7,947 nt of DNA from an uncultured Flavobacteriaceae bacterium (lineage in GTDB: Bacteria > Bacteroidota > Bacteroidia > Flavobacteriales > Flavobacteriaceae), in NCBI GenBank assembly GCA_945788155.1, contig CALZKX010000067.1, forward strand, positions 1 to 7,947, written 5' to 3'. Shown in pieces: positions 1-5,321 of this stretch; within the stretch, counting starts at the first letter, position 1, and each line of letters starts with the position of its first letter. Both the position numbers and the translations under genes were made by a program. The notes beneath the pieces are model-generated. The model was not told the DNA's origin and ran no database searches. It saw nothing but the letters and a program-made list of their open reading frames with translations.

Positions 1-127
1 CAGATGCCTGATACATGGTTTCATACATATTTGAAATAAGTACTTCTAGCTTAGGATGTTCTTTTGAAACAACCTTTGCTTTTTTTCTTAGTACTGGATC
101 GCCATATGCTATAATTGGTAAAATCAT
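1..127 (-). CDS. def: Peptide deformylase, N-terminal 42 residues (partial)
   Basis: The minus-strand reading from the ATG at 127-125 gives 42 residues before the window edge, beginning MILPIIAYGDPVLRKKAK and ending in NMYETMYQAS. This is the standard N-terminus of peptide deformylase: the 'YGDPVLR' strand and the 'M.ETMY.A.GVGLAAPQ' helix that leads into the first metal-site motif, which lies outside the window. The enzyme removes the formyl group from the initiator methionine of new proteins, using a metal held by Cys and two His, none of which is visible here. The start is supported by a good promoter 22 bases upstream and the lack of any other in-frame ATG nearby. From memory, def normally follows ruvX directly in flavobacteria; here the two are separated by an inserted gene and a repeat-rich spacer. 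The identification is firm, but only about a fifth of the gene is seen. Confidence 0.9.
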   Translation of the reverse strand, partial: MILPIIAYGDPVLRKKAKVVSKEHPKLEVLISNMYETMYQAS

Positions 128-148
128 CTTTTCGTTTATAAATTTTTG

Positions 149-181
149 CAAAAATACAATACTTATTGGTTATAAAACAAA
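149..181 (-). promoter_or_regulatory. Promoter for def
   Basis: On the minus strand a -33 element TTTG (181-178) is followed after 21 bases by TATTTTTG (156-149), an exact fit to the Bacteroidota TAnnTTTG -7 element. Transcription would begin near 145, leaving about 18 bases before the def ATG. The -33 element touches the IS-end-like sequence that starts at 182. Confidence 0.6.
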
Positions 182-199
182 GAGGCTGTCTAAAAAAGT
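182..199 (+). mobile_element. IS-end-like sequence (possible remnant)
   Basis: The sequence GAGGCTGTCTAAAAAAGT resembles the terminal inverted repeats of several insertion sequences that I recall from Bacteroidota genomes. No inverted partner (a GACAGCC) occurs between here and 520, and there is no transposase fragment. The only other GGCTGTC, at 451-457, is in the same orientation. At most this is a solo end left by an old insertion or deletion. Confidence 0.3.
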
Positions 200-248
200 A
201 GTAAGAACTACAATTTGTCTTCCTAAGTATAAATGAGAAGAAATAAAT

Positions 249-273
249 TACCTCGACGCAAACATGCGAGGTA
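249..273. repeat. Palindromic hairpin, 7-bp stem
   Basis: TACCTCG (249-255) pairs perfectly with CGAGGTA (267-273) around an 11-base loop. There is no T-run behind it, so it is not a good intrinsic terminator. It lies in repeat debris between the T9SS gene and def. Confidence 0.5.
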
Positions 274-282
274 TTAATATGA

Positions 283-297
283 GTTTGCTTTGCAAAC
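283..297. repeat. Small perfect hairpin
   Basis: GTTTGC (283-288) and GCAAAC (292-297) form a 6-bp stem with a TTT loop. It lies 9 bases after the preceding hairpin, so the two make a tandem structured block. Confidence 0.5.
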
Positions 298-340
298 ATA
301 ATATATACCGACCCAAGAGTAGGGGAATTAAACCTAATAG

Positions 341-360
341 ATTCCTGCCTTCGCAGTAAT
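341..360. repeat. Decayed intergenic palindrome (ATTCCTGC/GCAG.AAT)
   Basis: ATTCCTGC (341-348), loop CTTC, then GCAGTAAT (353-360): an 8-bp stem with a single mismatch (C344 against T357). The intact form with GCAGGAAT is, from memory, a widespread intergenic repeat in flavobacteria and other bacteria, so this looks like a degenerate copy. Confidence 0.5.
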
Positions 361-519
361 TTATTAAATGAACAAAGGTAGCTTACATAGTAAGTTGATT
401 GATTTTAAACATAAGTATGTTGGGTATTTCGACTTTAGCCTATTTTGAGCGGCTGTCAAAAGGCGCAATATGGCACTAATTATTTTTTAAAAAAACTCTT
501 GAATCGATTATCGAACAAC

Positions 520-1107
520 TTAATTACTTACCACAAATTTTTTGGCAATTGAAATGTTTTCAATCTTCATTTGCATGATATATATACCATTGGCTAAAGT
601 TGAAATGTCAATTTTCTTAGATTTTTCTTGAACAAATTTATCTTCTATAACCTTTTTTCCAGTAAGTGTATATATTGAAATATGTGCCGAAGCATTAAAT
701 GTAAGGCTTGCAGTTAATTTATTTGTGTTTACTACAGGATTTGGATATAGCTTTAAAGCCTTATTTATAAAAGAATCATCGTCGGCTCCTAACAGTGTGC
801 CACTGTTATATTGACATGATGAGCTACCATAAGTAACTGTATAATTATCTGGGTCTATAACACCACTACCTGATGAGAGCACATATCTAGAAGAATACGT
901 GTCACAATTACCAATTACATAAGCACTACCATCAATTACAATGGCAACTGGCCTACTGGCGCAAGTGGGTCCTGGACTATCAAACACAAAAATCACTTCT
1001 TCGGTAGGTAGTGGAACAACAAAAGAAATTTCGGGGCATGATTGAGCATTTATTTTATTAAAACTAAAGGCTGTAATTAATAAAATTAAGAAATAGTTCT
1101 GTTTCAT
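520..1107 (-). CDS. Small secreted protein with T9SS C-terminal sorting domain
   Basis: The 195-residue product starts with a signal peptide (KQNYFLILLITAFSF, residues 2-16) ending in INAQ. Signal peptidase I cleavage between Ala21 and Gln22 is likely; the Cys at 24 is not in a lipobox. Residues 22-110 form a compact domain rich in Ser, Tyr and Val with four cysteines (24, 49, 68, 98), which could make two disulfides; I do not recognise this domain. After an acidic linker (ADDDS, 108-112), residues 117-195 form a type-A T9SS sorting domain: LYPNP (120-124), ISIYTLTGKKV (143-153), the 'L..GIY' strand (171-176) and a basic KKFVV end. The protein should be exported through the T9SS and anchored on or released from the cell surface. 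It starts 82 bases downstream of ruvX and lies between ruvX and def, as if inserted. Function unknown. Confidence 0.88.
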   Translation of the reverse strand: MKQNYFLILLITAFSFNKINAQSCPEISFVVPLPTEEVIFVFDSPGPTCASRPVAIVIDGSAYVIGNCDTYSSRYVLSSGSGVIDPDNYTVTYGSSSCQYNSGTLLGADDDSFINKALKLYPNPVVNTNKLTASLTFNASAHISIYTLTGKKVIEDKFVQEKSKKIDISTLANGIYIMQMKIENISIAKKFVVSN

Positions 1108-1128
1108 TTAATGGAAATTAATTAGTAG

Positions 1129-1136
1129 TAAATATA
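1129..1136 (-). promoter_or_regulatory. Possible -7 element for the T9SS gene
   Basis: On the minus strand TATATTTA (1136-1129) matches TAnnTTTG except at the last base. It would place the transcript start about 18 bases before the ATG, like the better promoters in this window. No well-spaced TTG is present upstream (the nearest TTTG is only 14 bases away), so this is weak; read-through from ruvX is an alternative. Confidence 0.3.
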
Positions 1137-1189
1137 CTATAAAATTCGCACAAAAAATATGTTTTTGTTTAATCAATTAAGAAAAAAAA

Positions 1190-1600
1190 TTACCGGTTGT
1201 ATAAATAGCTTTGTAAAATTATGGTAGCGCTTATTTCATCTACCAAAGCTTTATTTTTTCGCTTGCTTTTTTTTAGCCCACTATCTATCAAGGTTTGAAA
1301 AGCCATTTTAGAAGTAAATCGCTCATCTACTCGTTTAATTTGAATATTGGGAAACTCTTTTTCTAACTTTTTTAAAAATGGTTTAATAATTGCTTCACTT
1401 TCAGATGCTTTATAATTCATTTGTTTAGGTTCGCCAACAAGAAATAGCTCAATGTTTTCTTTTGAAACATACTCTTTCAAAAACGATATTAGCTCAACTG
1501 TTGCAATTGTTGTAAGGCCAGATGCAATGATTTGTAATTCATCGGTAATGGCAACTCCTGTGCGTTTTTGTCCAAAATCTAAAGCTAAAATTCTTCCCAT
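1190..1600 (-). CDS. ruvX: RuvX/YqgF family putative Holliday junction resolvase / pre-16S rRNA nuclease
   Basis: The 136-residue product is the usual size for YqgF (about 135-140). The RNase H-like fold is clear: ILALDFGQKRTGVA at residues 4-17 with the first catalytic Asp at 8; LFLVGEPKQMN (52-62); VDERFTS (91-97) with the conserved Asp92-Glu93-Arg94; and VDEISATIILQ (120-130) with the last catalytic Asp at 121. All acidic active-site residues expected of the family are present. Members are annotated as Holliday junction resolvases; the E. coli protein also acts in maturing the 5' end of 16S rRNA. The ATG is preceded by GAGGAA (1611-1606), one of the few Shine-Dalgarno-like sequences here, and by a TACCTTTG promoter element. 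The next gene downstream on this strand is the T9SS protein; def, its usual partner from memory, lies beyond that. Confidence 0.93.
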   Translation of the reverse strand: MGRILALDFGQKRTGVAITDELQIIASGLTTIATVELISFLKEYVSKENIELFLVGEPKQMNYKASESEAIIKPFLKKLEKEFPNIQIKRVDERFTSKMAFQTLIDSGLKKSKRKNKALVDEISATIILQSYLYNR

Positions 1601-1614
1601 AATAATTCCTCAAG

Positions 1615-1622
1615 CAAAGGTA
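1615..1622 (-). promoter_or_regulatory. -7 element for ruvX
   Basis: Minus-strand TACCTTTG (1622-1615) is an exact TAnnTTTG match. It would put the transcript start near 1611, about 11 bases before the ATG. The expected -33 position falls inside the terminator-like hairpin at 1627-1656 and shows no TTG, so any -33 contact would be with A/T sequence of the stem. Confidence 0.5.
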
Positions 1623-1626
1623 AATA

Positions 1627-1656
1627 AAAAACTCCCTAAAAATTTAGGGAGTTTTT
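1627..1656. terminator. Bidirectional intrinsic terminator-type hairpin
   Basis: A near-perfect inverted repeat centred at 1641/1642: 1627-1640 (core ACTCCCTAAA) pairs with 1643-1656 (core TTTAGGGAGT). It has a GC-rich middle, an A-run on the left and a T-run on the right, so it reads as an intrinsic terminator on either strand. It lies between two divergently transcribed genes (ruvX and dapD), where no visible gene needs terminating. On the minus strand it ends 5 bases before the ruvX -7 element. Confidence 0.8.
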
Positions 1657-1822
1657 AAAATATTCAAGGCTTTCTAAATTTTCAATTGACAAAAAATCTA
1701 GAAATATCAACCAAAACATCGTATGCAATTAATTAGTTTAAGGTTAATGATTTTTGCAATACTGTTTATAAGACACGAACTATTTAACAAAGTCACAATT
1801 TTATGTTCAAAATAATTACCTA

Positions 1823-1854
1823 TTGGTCTTAATAGATATATAGCTATATATTTG
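1823..1854 (+). promoter_or_regulatory. Promoter for dapD
   Basis: TTG (1823-1825), a 21-base spacer, then TATATTTG (1847-1854): a full match to the Bacteroidota housekeeping promoter with the same spacing as the def promoter. Transcription would start near 1858, giving an A/T-rich leader of about 18 bases with no Shine-Dalgarno sequence. It probably also drives the Stealth gene. Confidence 0.65.
1836..1851. repeat. 16-bp perfect palindrome overlapping the dapD -7 element
   Basis: ATATATAGCTATATAT is a perfect dyad that covers the spacer and the first five bases of the -7 element. Its placement would suit an operator, but the sequence is almost pure A/T and could arise by chance. Confidence 0.4.
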
Positions 1855-1875
1855 TAGTCGAAATTTATATCTACA

Positions 1876-2691
1876 ATGGAACAAATAAAAAAGGCTATTG
1901 AAGCTGCTTGGGAGGATCGAGAACTTCTAAAAGAAGAAAAAACTATTACTACCATTAGAGAAGTGATTAGCTTGTTAGATACAGGTAAATTACGAGTAGC
2001 TGAACCGGTTAAAGGAGGTTGGCAAGTCAACGAGTGGGTGAAAAAAGCGGTTGTATTATATTTTCCAATTCAAAAAATGGAAACCATTGAAGCTGGTCCA
2101 TTGGAGTTTCACGATAAAATCCCACTAAAAACCGGTTATGCTGAAAAAGGGATAAGAGTCGTTCCGCATGCTGTTGCAAGACATGGTGCCTACATATCTA
2201 AAGGTGTTATTATGATGCCAAGTTATGTAAACATTGGTGCTTATGTAGATTCAGGTACCATGGTAGATACTTGGGCAACAGTTGGTAGTTGTGCTCAAAT
2301 TGGCAAAAATGTGCATTTGTCTGGTGGTGTTGGTATTGGAGGCGTTTTAGAACCTTTGCAGGCTGCTCCTGTTATTATTGAAGATGGAGCATTTATTGGT
2401 TCTCGCTGTATTGTTGTTGAAGGTGTTCGCATTGAAACTGAAGCCGTTTTAGGTGCTAACGTAGTATTGACTATGAGTACCAAAATAATTGATGTTACTG
2501 GTGACAAACCTGTGGAAAGAAAAGGTGTGGTCCCAGCTCGATCTGTTGTTATTCCTGGTAGTTATACTAAAACATTCACTTCGGGAAATTATAATGTTCC
2601 TTGTGCTTTAATTATTGGAAAGCGTAAAGAAAGTACCAACAAAAAAACATCATTAAATGATGCTTTACGTGAATATGATGTAGCTGTTTAG
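1876..2691 (+). CDS. dapD: 2,3,4,5-tetrahydropyridine-2,6-dicarboxylate N-succinyltransferase
   Basis: The 271-residue product matches the length of the E. coli enzyme (274). It transfers succinyl from succinyl-CoA to tetrahydrodipicolinate in the succinylase branch of lysine and meso-diaminopimelate synthesis, in the cytoplasm. An alpha-helical N-terminal domain (about 1-95, with GGWQVNEWVKKAVVLYF at 48-64) is followed by a left-handed beta-helix of hexapeptide repeats (about 105-230). The most conserved stretch runs from MMPSYVNIGAYVDSGTMVD (113-131) through SCAQIGKNVHLSGGVGIGGV (138-157). Glu189 lies where the family has its proposed catalytic glutamate. The C-terminal strand region (GNYNVPCALIIGKR, 237-250) completes the fold. 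The ATG at 1876 sits 21 bases after a strong promoter, and the residues after it match the family N-terminus. The Stealth gene follows after 9 bases and is probably co-transcribed. Confidence 0.97.
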   Translation: MEQIKKAIEAAWEDRELLKEEKTITTIREVISLLDTGKLRVAEPVKGGWQVNEWVKKAVVLYFPIQKMETIEAGPLEFHDKIPLKTGYAEKGIRVVPHAVARHGAYISKGVIMMPSYVNIGAYVDSGTMVDTWATVGSCAQIGKNVHLSGGVGIGGVLEPLQAAPVIIEDGAFIGSRCIVVEGVRIETEAVLGANVVLTMSTKIIDVTGDKPVERKGVVPARSVVIPGSYTKTFTSGNYNVPCALIIGKRKESTNKKTSLNDALREYDVAV

Positions 2692-2700
2692 AACTATAAA

Positions 2701-3684
2701 ATGAAACAGAAAATTTTAAATAAGCAAATTGATGCAGTGATAACTTGGGTTAATGGAAATGATACATCATGGCAAGAAAAACTAAACAAGTATTCTGAAA
2801 TAAAAATAGATTTTAGCAAAAAAAAGAACAGCGTTCGTTATAATTCTATTGGCGAAATAGATATTGCAATTAAATCCATAATTAAATATGCTGGTTTTAT
2901 TAGAAATATATATTTGGTTACCGACAATCAAGCACCTGAATTTTTTGCAAGTTTAAAGTTGCAAGCAGATAAAGCAGGAATAAATTTATTTTTAGTTGAC
3001 CACAAGGTAATTTTTAAAGGGTTTGAAGATTGCCTACCTTGTTTTAATTCCTGCTCGATTGGCTGTATGTTATTTAGAATTCCAGAGTTATCCGAACATT
3101 TTATCGTTTTTAATGATGATACCTTTTTAATGCGAAAAACAACTCCAAATGATTTCTTTATCAACAATTATCCTATCATTAGGGGTAAATGGGAAAAATT
3201 TCATGAAGATAGGCATCTTAGAAACTATTATCATAAGGTATTGTCAATTTTGGGAAAGACCGAAAAGAAAAAATCAATAGGGTTCAAAAAATTTCAGCAA
3301 ACAAGTGCTAAGTTGGCTGGAACAAAAAAGTATGTTAGGCGATTTCATACGCCTGTTTGCATTAGGAAATCTACTTTAGAAACTTTTTTTAAAGGAAATG
3401 ATATTCTTAAAGAGAATGTTAAACATAGGTTTAGAAATAAAGACCAGTTTATTGTTTCTTCACTCTCCGAGCATCTAGAAATTAAAAACAAAACATATAA
3501 TTATAATAGGAATACACAGCTAACTTATTTTAGGTCGTATAAGCACTACCTCGTGGTCAAACTAAAATTGTTTTGGTTTTCTAAAAACACTAAAAAACGA
3601 TTTATGACTTTTCAAAGTTTGGAAATGGCAAATGAAAAAACCCAAAATTACATATTAAACTGGATTAACAACAGACTAAAATAA
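2701..3684 (+). CDS. Stealth family sugar-phosphate transferase
   Basis: The 327-residue product carries the conserved regions of the Stealth family in order. CR1 is IDAVITWVNGND (10-21). CR2 runs from about 46 to 145: RYNSIGEIDIAIKSI (46-60), NIYLVTDNQ (69-77), LPCFNSCSIGCMLFRIPEL (112-130) and the acidic HFIVFNDDTFL motif (133-143). Later come HTPVCIRKS (216-224, CR3-like) and RFRNKDQ (243-249, CR4-like). Stealth proteins, related to the GlcNAc-1-phosphotransferase of lysosomal enzyme targeting, move a sugar-1-phosphate from a nucleotide sugar to a glycan, making phosphodiester-linked polysaccharides. There is no signal peptide or membrane segment, so it should act on the cytoplasmic side. 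It starts 9 bases after dapD and its stop lies 2 bases from that of the convergent glycosyltransferase. The acceptor and donor cannot be told from sequence; LPS or capsule is the likely target given the neighbours. Confidence 0.9.
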   Translation: MKQKILNKQIDAVITWVNGNDTSWQEKLNKYSEIKIDFSKKKNSVRYNSIGEIDIAIKSIIKYAGFIRNIYLVTDNQAPEFFASLKLQADKAGINLFLVDHKVIFKGFEDCLPCFNSCSIGCMLFRIPELSEHFIVFNDDTFLMRKTTPNDFFINNYPIIRGKWEKFHEDRHLRNYYHKVLSILGKTEKKKSIGFKKFQQTSAKLAGTKKYVRRFHTPVCIRKSTLETFFKGNDILKENVKHRFRNKDQFIVSSLSEHLEIKNKTYNYNRNTQLTYFRSYKHYLVVKLKLFWFSKNTKKRFMTFQSLEMANEKTQNYILNWINNRLK

Positions 3685-3686
3685 TT

Positions 3687-4508
3687 TTATACTTTTTCAA
3701 TACCAAAAGACGTTCTAGTAAGCTTCTTTTTTTTTGTGGTCGTTCTAATTTGTTGGTTTTTTTCAATCATTTTAGAATCTACATAACCTCTGGCATGATC
3801 CAAATGCAAGCAAATGGCGCTATAACGAATTCTAATTGGCTTCACCCCAAAGTTAACTAAGCGTTCACCAAGTTCTCTATCTTCGCCTCCATATTGCATA
3901 CGTTCATCAAAACCATTTACAGACACAATATCGTCTTTCCAACCAGATGCATTATGTCCATTCCAACTAGCATTAGTAGGAGATATTAAATTTAAAAACC
4001 TTGCCTTTAATGGCCCAGAACTAAGTTTGTTGTTCTTAAAAGACGTTTTAATCCCATGCCTCTTTAGCCACCTTAAATCAAAGCACTTCTGGCTTAAAAT
4101 AGTTTCTTTTTCAATAATGGTTGAAATAGCCATTGGCAATTTAAAATAACCTCCTGATAGAAAATGCTTTGGCTTTCGATATTTAAAATGCATTTCTACA
4201 AAATCATTTCTAGCGATACAATCGCCATCTGTAAACAACAAATAATTAGCAGAACAAGCAAGAATAGCCTTATTTAAGATAATGGTTTTTTGAAAACCAT
4301 TATCTTCATGCCAAACATGAATGATATTATAGTGCACCAAAGCTTTCATTTTTTCAATTAAATCAAACGTTGGTTGTTTCGAGCCATCATCGGCAATCAC
4401 TATTTCAAAATCCTTAAACGTTTGAGCTTCATAACTCCAAAGCACTTTTTCTAACCATGCTTCAGAATTATAAGTACTGATTATTACAGAAATACTAGGT
4501 TTTACCAT
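3687..4508 (-). CDS. GT2 glycosyltransferase with galactosyltransferase-like (GT7-C) domain
   Basis: The 273-residue product begins with the GT-A fold of family 2: SISVIISTYN (5-14), IVIADDGS (36-43) and the metal/nucleotide-sugar motif LLFTDGDCIARND (90-102). The second half has SWNGHNASGWKDDIVSVNGFDE (181-202) followed by MQYGGEDRELGERL (204-217), the signature of the GT7 C-terminal domain also found in chondroitin-type polymerases; GGED supplies the likely catalytic acids. A basic tail (KKKKLTR) ends the protein, and no membrane segment is evident. I place the start at the ATG at 4508 rather than an in-frame TTG at 4550, because the family N-terminus begins here and a TATTTTTG promoter element lies between the two. 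It faces the Stealth gene tail to tail and the WaaE-like gene head to head. Likely role: adding a sugar to LPS core or another surface glycan; specificity unknown. Confidence 0.88.
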   Translation of the reverse strand: MVKPSISVIISTYNSEAWLEKVLWSYEAQTFKDFEIVIADDGSKQPTFDLIEKMKALVHYNIIHVWHEDNGFQKTIILNKAILACSANYLLFTDGDCIARNDFVEMHFKYRKPKHFLSGGYFKLPMAISTIIEKETILSQKCFDLRWLKRHGIKTSFKNNKLSSGPLKARFLNLISPTNASWNGHNASGWKDDIVSVNGFDERMQYGGEDRELGERLVNFGVKPIRIRYSAICLHLDHARGYVDSKMIEKNQQIRTTTKKKKLTRTSFGIEKV

Positions 4509-4528
4509 TGAAAAATTAAAGATAGATG

Positions 4529-4536
4529 CAAAAATA
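4529..4536 (-). promoter_or_regulatory. -7 element for the minus-strand GT2 gene
   Basis: Minus-strand TATTTTTG (4536-4529) fits TAnnTTTG exactly and predicts a leader of about 17 bases before the ATG at 4508. There is no well-spaced TTG behind it. An alternative, TATCTTTA (4524-4517) with TTG at 4550-4548 (23-base spacer), would give an almost leaderless transcript. Confidence 0.4.
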
Positions 4537-4538
4537 GT

Positions 4539-4546
4539 TATTTTTA
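4539..4546 (+). promoter_or_regulatory. -7 element for the WaaE-like gene
   Basis: TATTTTTA (4539-4546) matches TAnnTTTG but for the last base and would start transcription near 4550, about 13 bases before the ATG at 4563. No TTG stands at a suitable distance (the nearest is 28 bases upstream). It is the mirror image of the minus-strand element, two bases away. Confidence 0.35.
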
Positions 4547-4562
4547 CCAAGAATTATCACCT

Positions 4563-5318
4563 ATGCAAAAGCTAACTGCCATCATTCCTACAGGAAACGA
4601 AATTCATAATATTGAAGCTGTTATCGCTTCGGTGAATTTTGCCGATGAGATATTGGTAGTAGATAGTTTTAGTACAGATGGCACTTTTGAAAAGGCTCAA
4701 GAATTAGCCACCAAAGTCATTAGGCGTGAATATCAATATTCTGCTTCCCAAAAAAATTGGGCCATTCCTCAAGCAAAATATGAATGGGTTTTATTAGTCG
4801 ATGCAGATGAGCGAGTAACTCCAGAGCTTGAACAGGAAATAATAGAAATTCTTAGCGAACCTGAAAATGATATTGTTGCCTATTGGATTGGTAGAAACAA
4901 CCATTTTATGGGCGAACATGTTAAATTTAGCGGTTGGAAAAACGATAAAGTTATTAGACTATTTAAACGCGATTTATGCAAGTACGAAGACAAACAAGTT
5001 CATGCCGAAATTATTGCAATTGGTAAGGTCGATTTGCTAAAAAACAAGCTGTATCATAAAACTTACACGACATTTGACGCTTATGTTGAAAAAATGAACC
5101 GTTATGCCTCATGGCAAGCCAATGACTATGATAAAAGAACTGGAAAACTAACACCTTATCACTTTGTAATTAAACCCTTTTGGGGATTTTTTAAACATTA
5201 CATTGTTCAAAGTGGTTTTAGAGATGGTGTGGTTGGATTAACCATTGGATATATGCAAGGTTATGTGATTTTTATGCGCTATGTAAAGCTTTGGTTGTTA
5301 AGAAGAAATAGAAAGTAA
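4563..5318 (+). CDS. WaaE/KdtX-like GT2 glycosyltransferase (LPS core type)
   Basis: The 251-residue product is a compact GT-A fold enzyme of the WaaE/KdtX type, a group that includes the beta-1,4-glucosyltransferase acting on the LPS inner core. Visible motifs are LTAIIPTGNEIHNI (4-17), EILVVDSFSTDGT (29-41), ASQKNWAI (61-68), the metal-binding WVLLVDADERVTPEL (75-89), and GWKNDKVIRLFKR (124-136) followed by QVHAEI (145-150), a typical acceptor-side histidine region. A C-terminal helical segment (FRDGVVGLTIGYMQGYVIFMRYVKLW, about 219-244) is hydrophobic and basic and probably binds the inner membrane. The Gly at 11 stands where many relatives have Phe or Tyr (PTFNE). It is divergent from the GT2 gene on its left (54-base gap) and convergent with the sugar kinase on its right (3-base gap). 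The acceptor, perhaps Kdo or heptose of the core, is inferred from family and neighbours. Confidence 0.88.
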   Translation: MQKLTAIIPTGNEIHNIEAVIASVNFADEILVVDSFSTDGTFEKAQELATKVIRREYQYSASQKNWAIPQAKYEWVLLVDADERVTPELEQEIIEILSEPENDIVAYWIGRNNHFMGEHVKFSGWKNDKVIRLFKRDLCKYEDKQVHAEIIAIGKVDLLKNKLYHKTYTTFDAYVEKMNRYASWQANDYDKRTGKLTPYHFVIKPFWGFFKHYIVQSGFRDGVVGLTIGYMQGYVIFMRYVKLWLLRRNRK

Positions 5319-5321
5319 TAG

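Larger units (their letters stand above)
128..519. other. Gene-free spacer with decayed repeats
   Basis: These 392 bases carry no credible gene: the small open frames contain hairpins, lack homology that I recognise, and overlap def in another frame. Visible contents are the def promoter, an IS-end-like sequence near 182-199, three small palindromes (249-273, 283-297, 341-360) and a second GGCTGTC at 451-457. There is also an isolated minus-strand TACCTTTG (380-373) that fits a -7 element but has no clear -33 partner. The mix suggests repeat or insertion-sequence debris. No clear terminator hairpin follows the upstream T9SS gene. Confidence 0.6.

Noticed and set aside
15..236. A 73-codon plus-strand open frame
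   Set aside because: It is the antisense shadow of def and continues into repeat debris; no start context or recognisable product.
51..299. An 82-codon minus-strand open frame upstream of and overlapping def in another frame
   Set aside because: It runs through two hairpins and the IS-end-like sequence, its product is low-complexity and unlike any family I know, and it overlaps the well-supported def start.
182..457. A complete small insertion sequence or MITE bounded by the two GGCTGTC sequences (184-190 and 451-457)
   Set aside because: The two copies are in the same orientation, not inverted, share only 7 exact bases, and I found no target duplication or transposase fragment.
498..519. 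Terminator for the T9SS gene around the TCGATAATCGA dyad
   Set aside because: The stem is only 4 bp with a 3-base loop, too weak for an intrinsic terminator even with the T-run that follows on the minus strand.
1181..1190. T-run right after the ruvX stop as an intrinsic terminator
   Set aside because: There is a run of eight T on the minus strand but no stem before it, only the ACCGGT dyad at the stop codon.
1707..2030. A 107-codon minus-strand open frame across the start of dapD
   Set aside because: It lies antisense to the strongly conserved dapD N-terminus and has no recognisable protein features.
4509..4550. A 14-residue N-terminal extension of the minus-strand GT2 gene from a TTG codon
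   Set aside because: The extension overlaps the best promoter element, uses a rarer start codon, and the family N-terminus fits the ATG at 4508.
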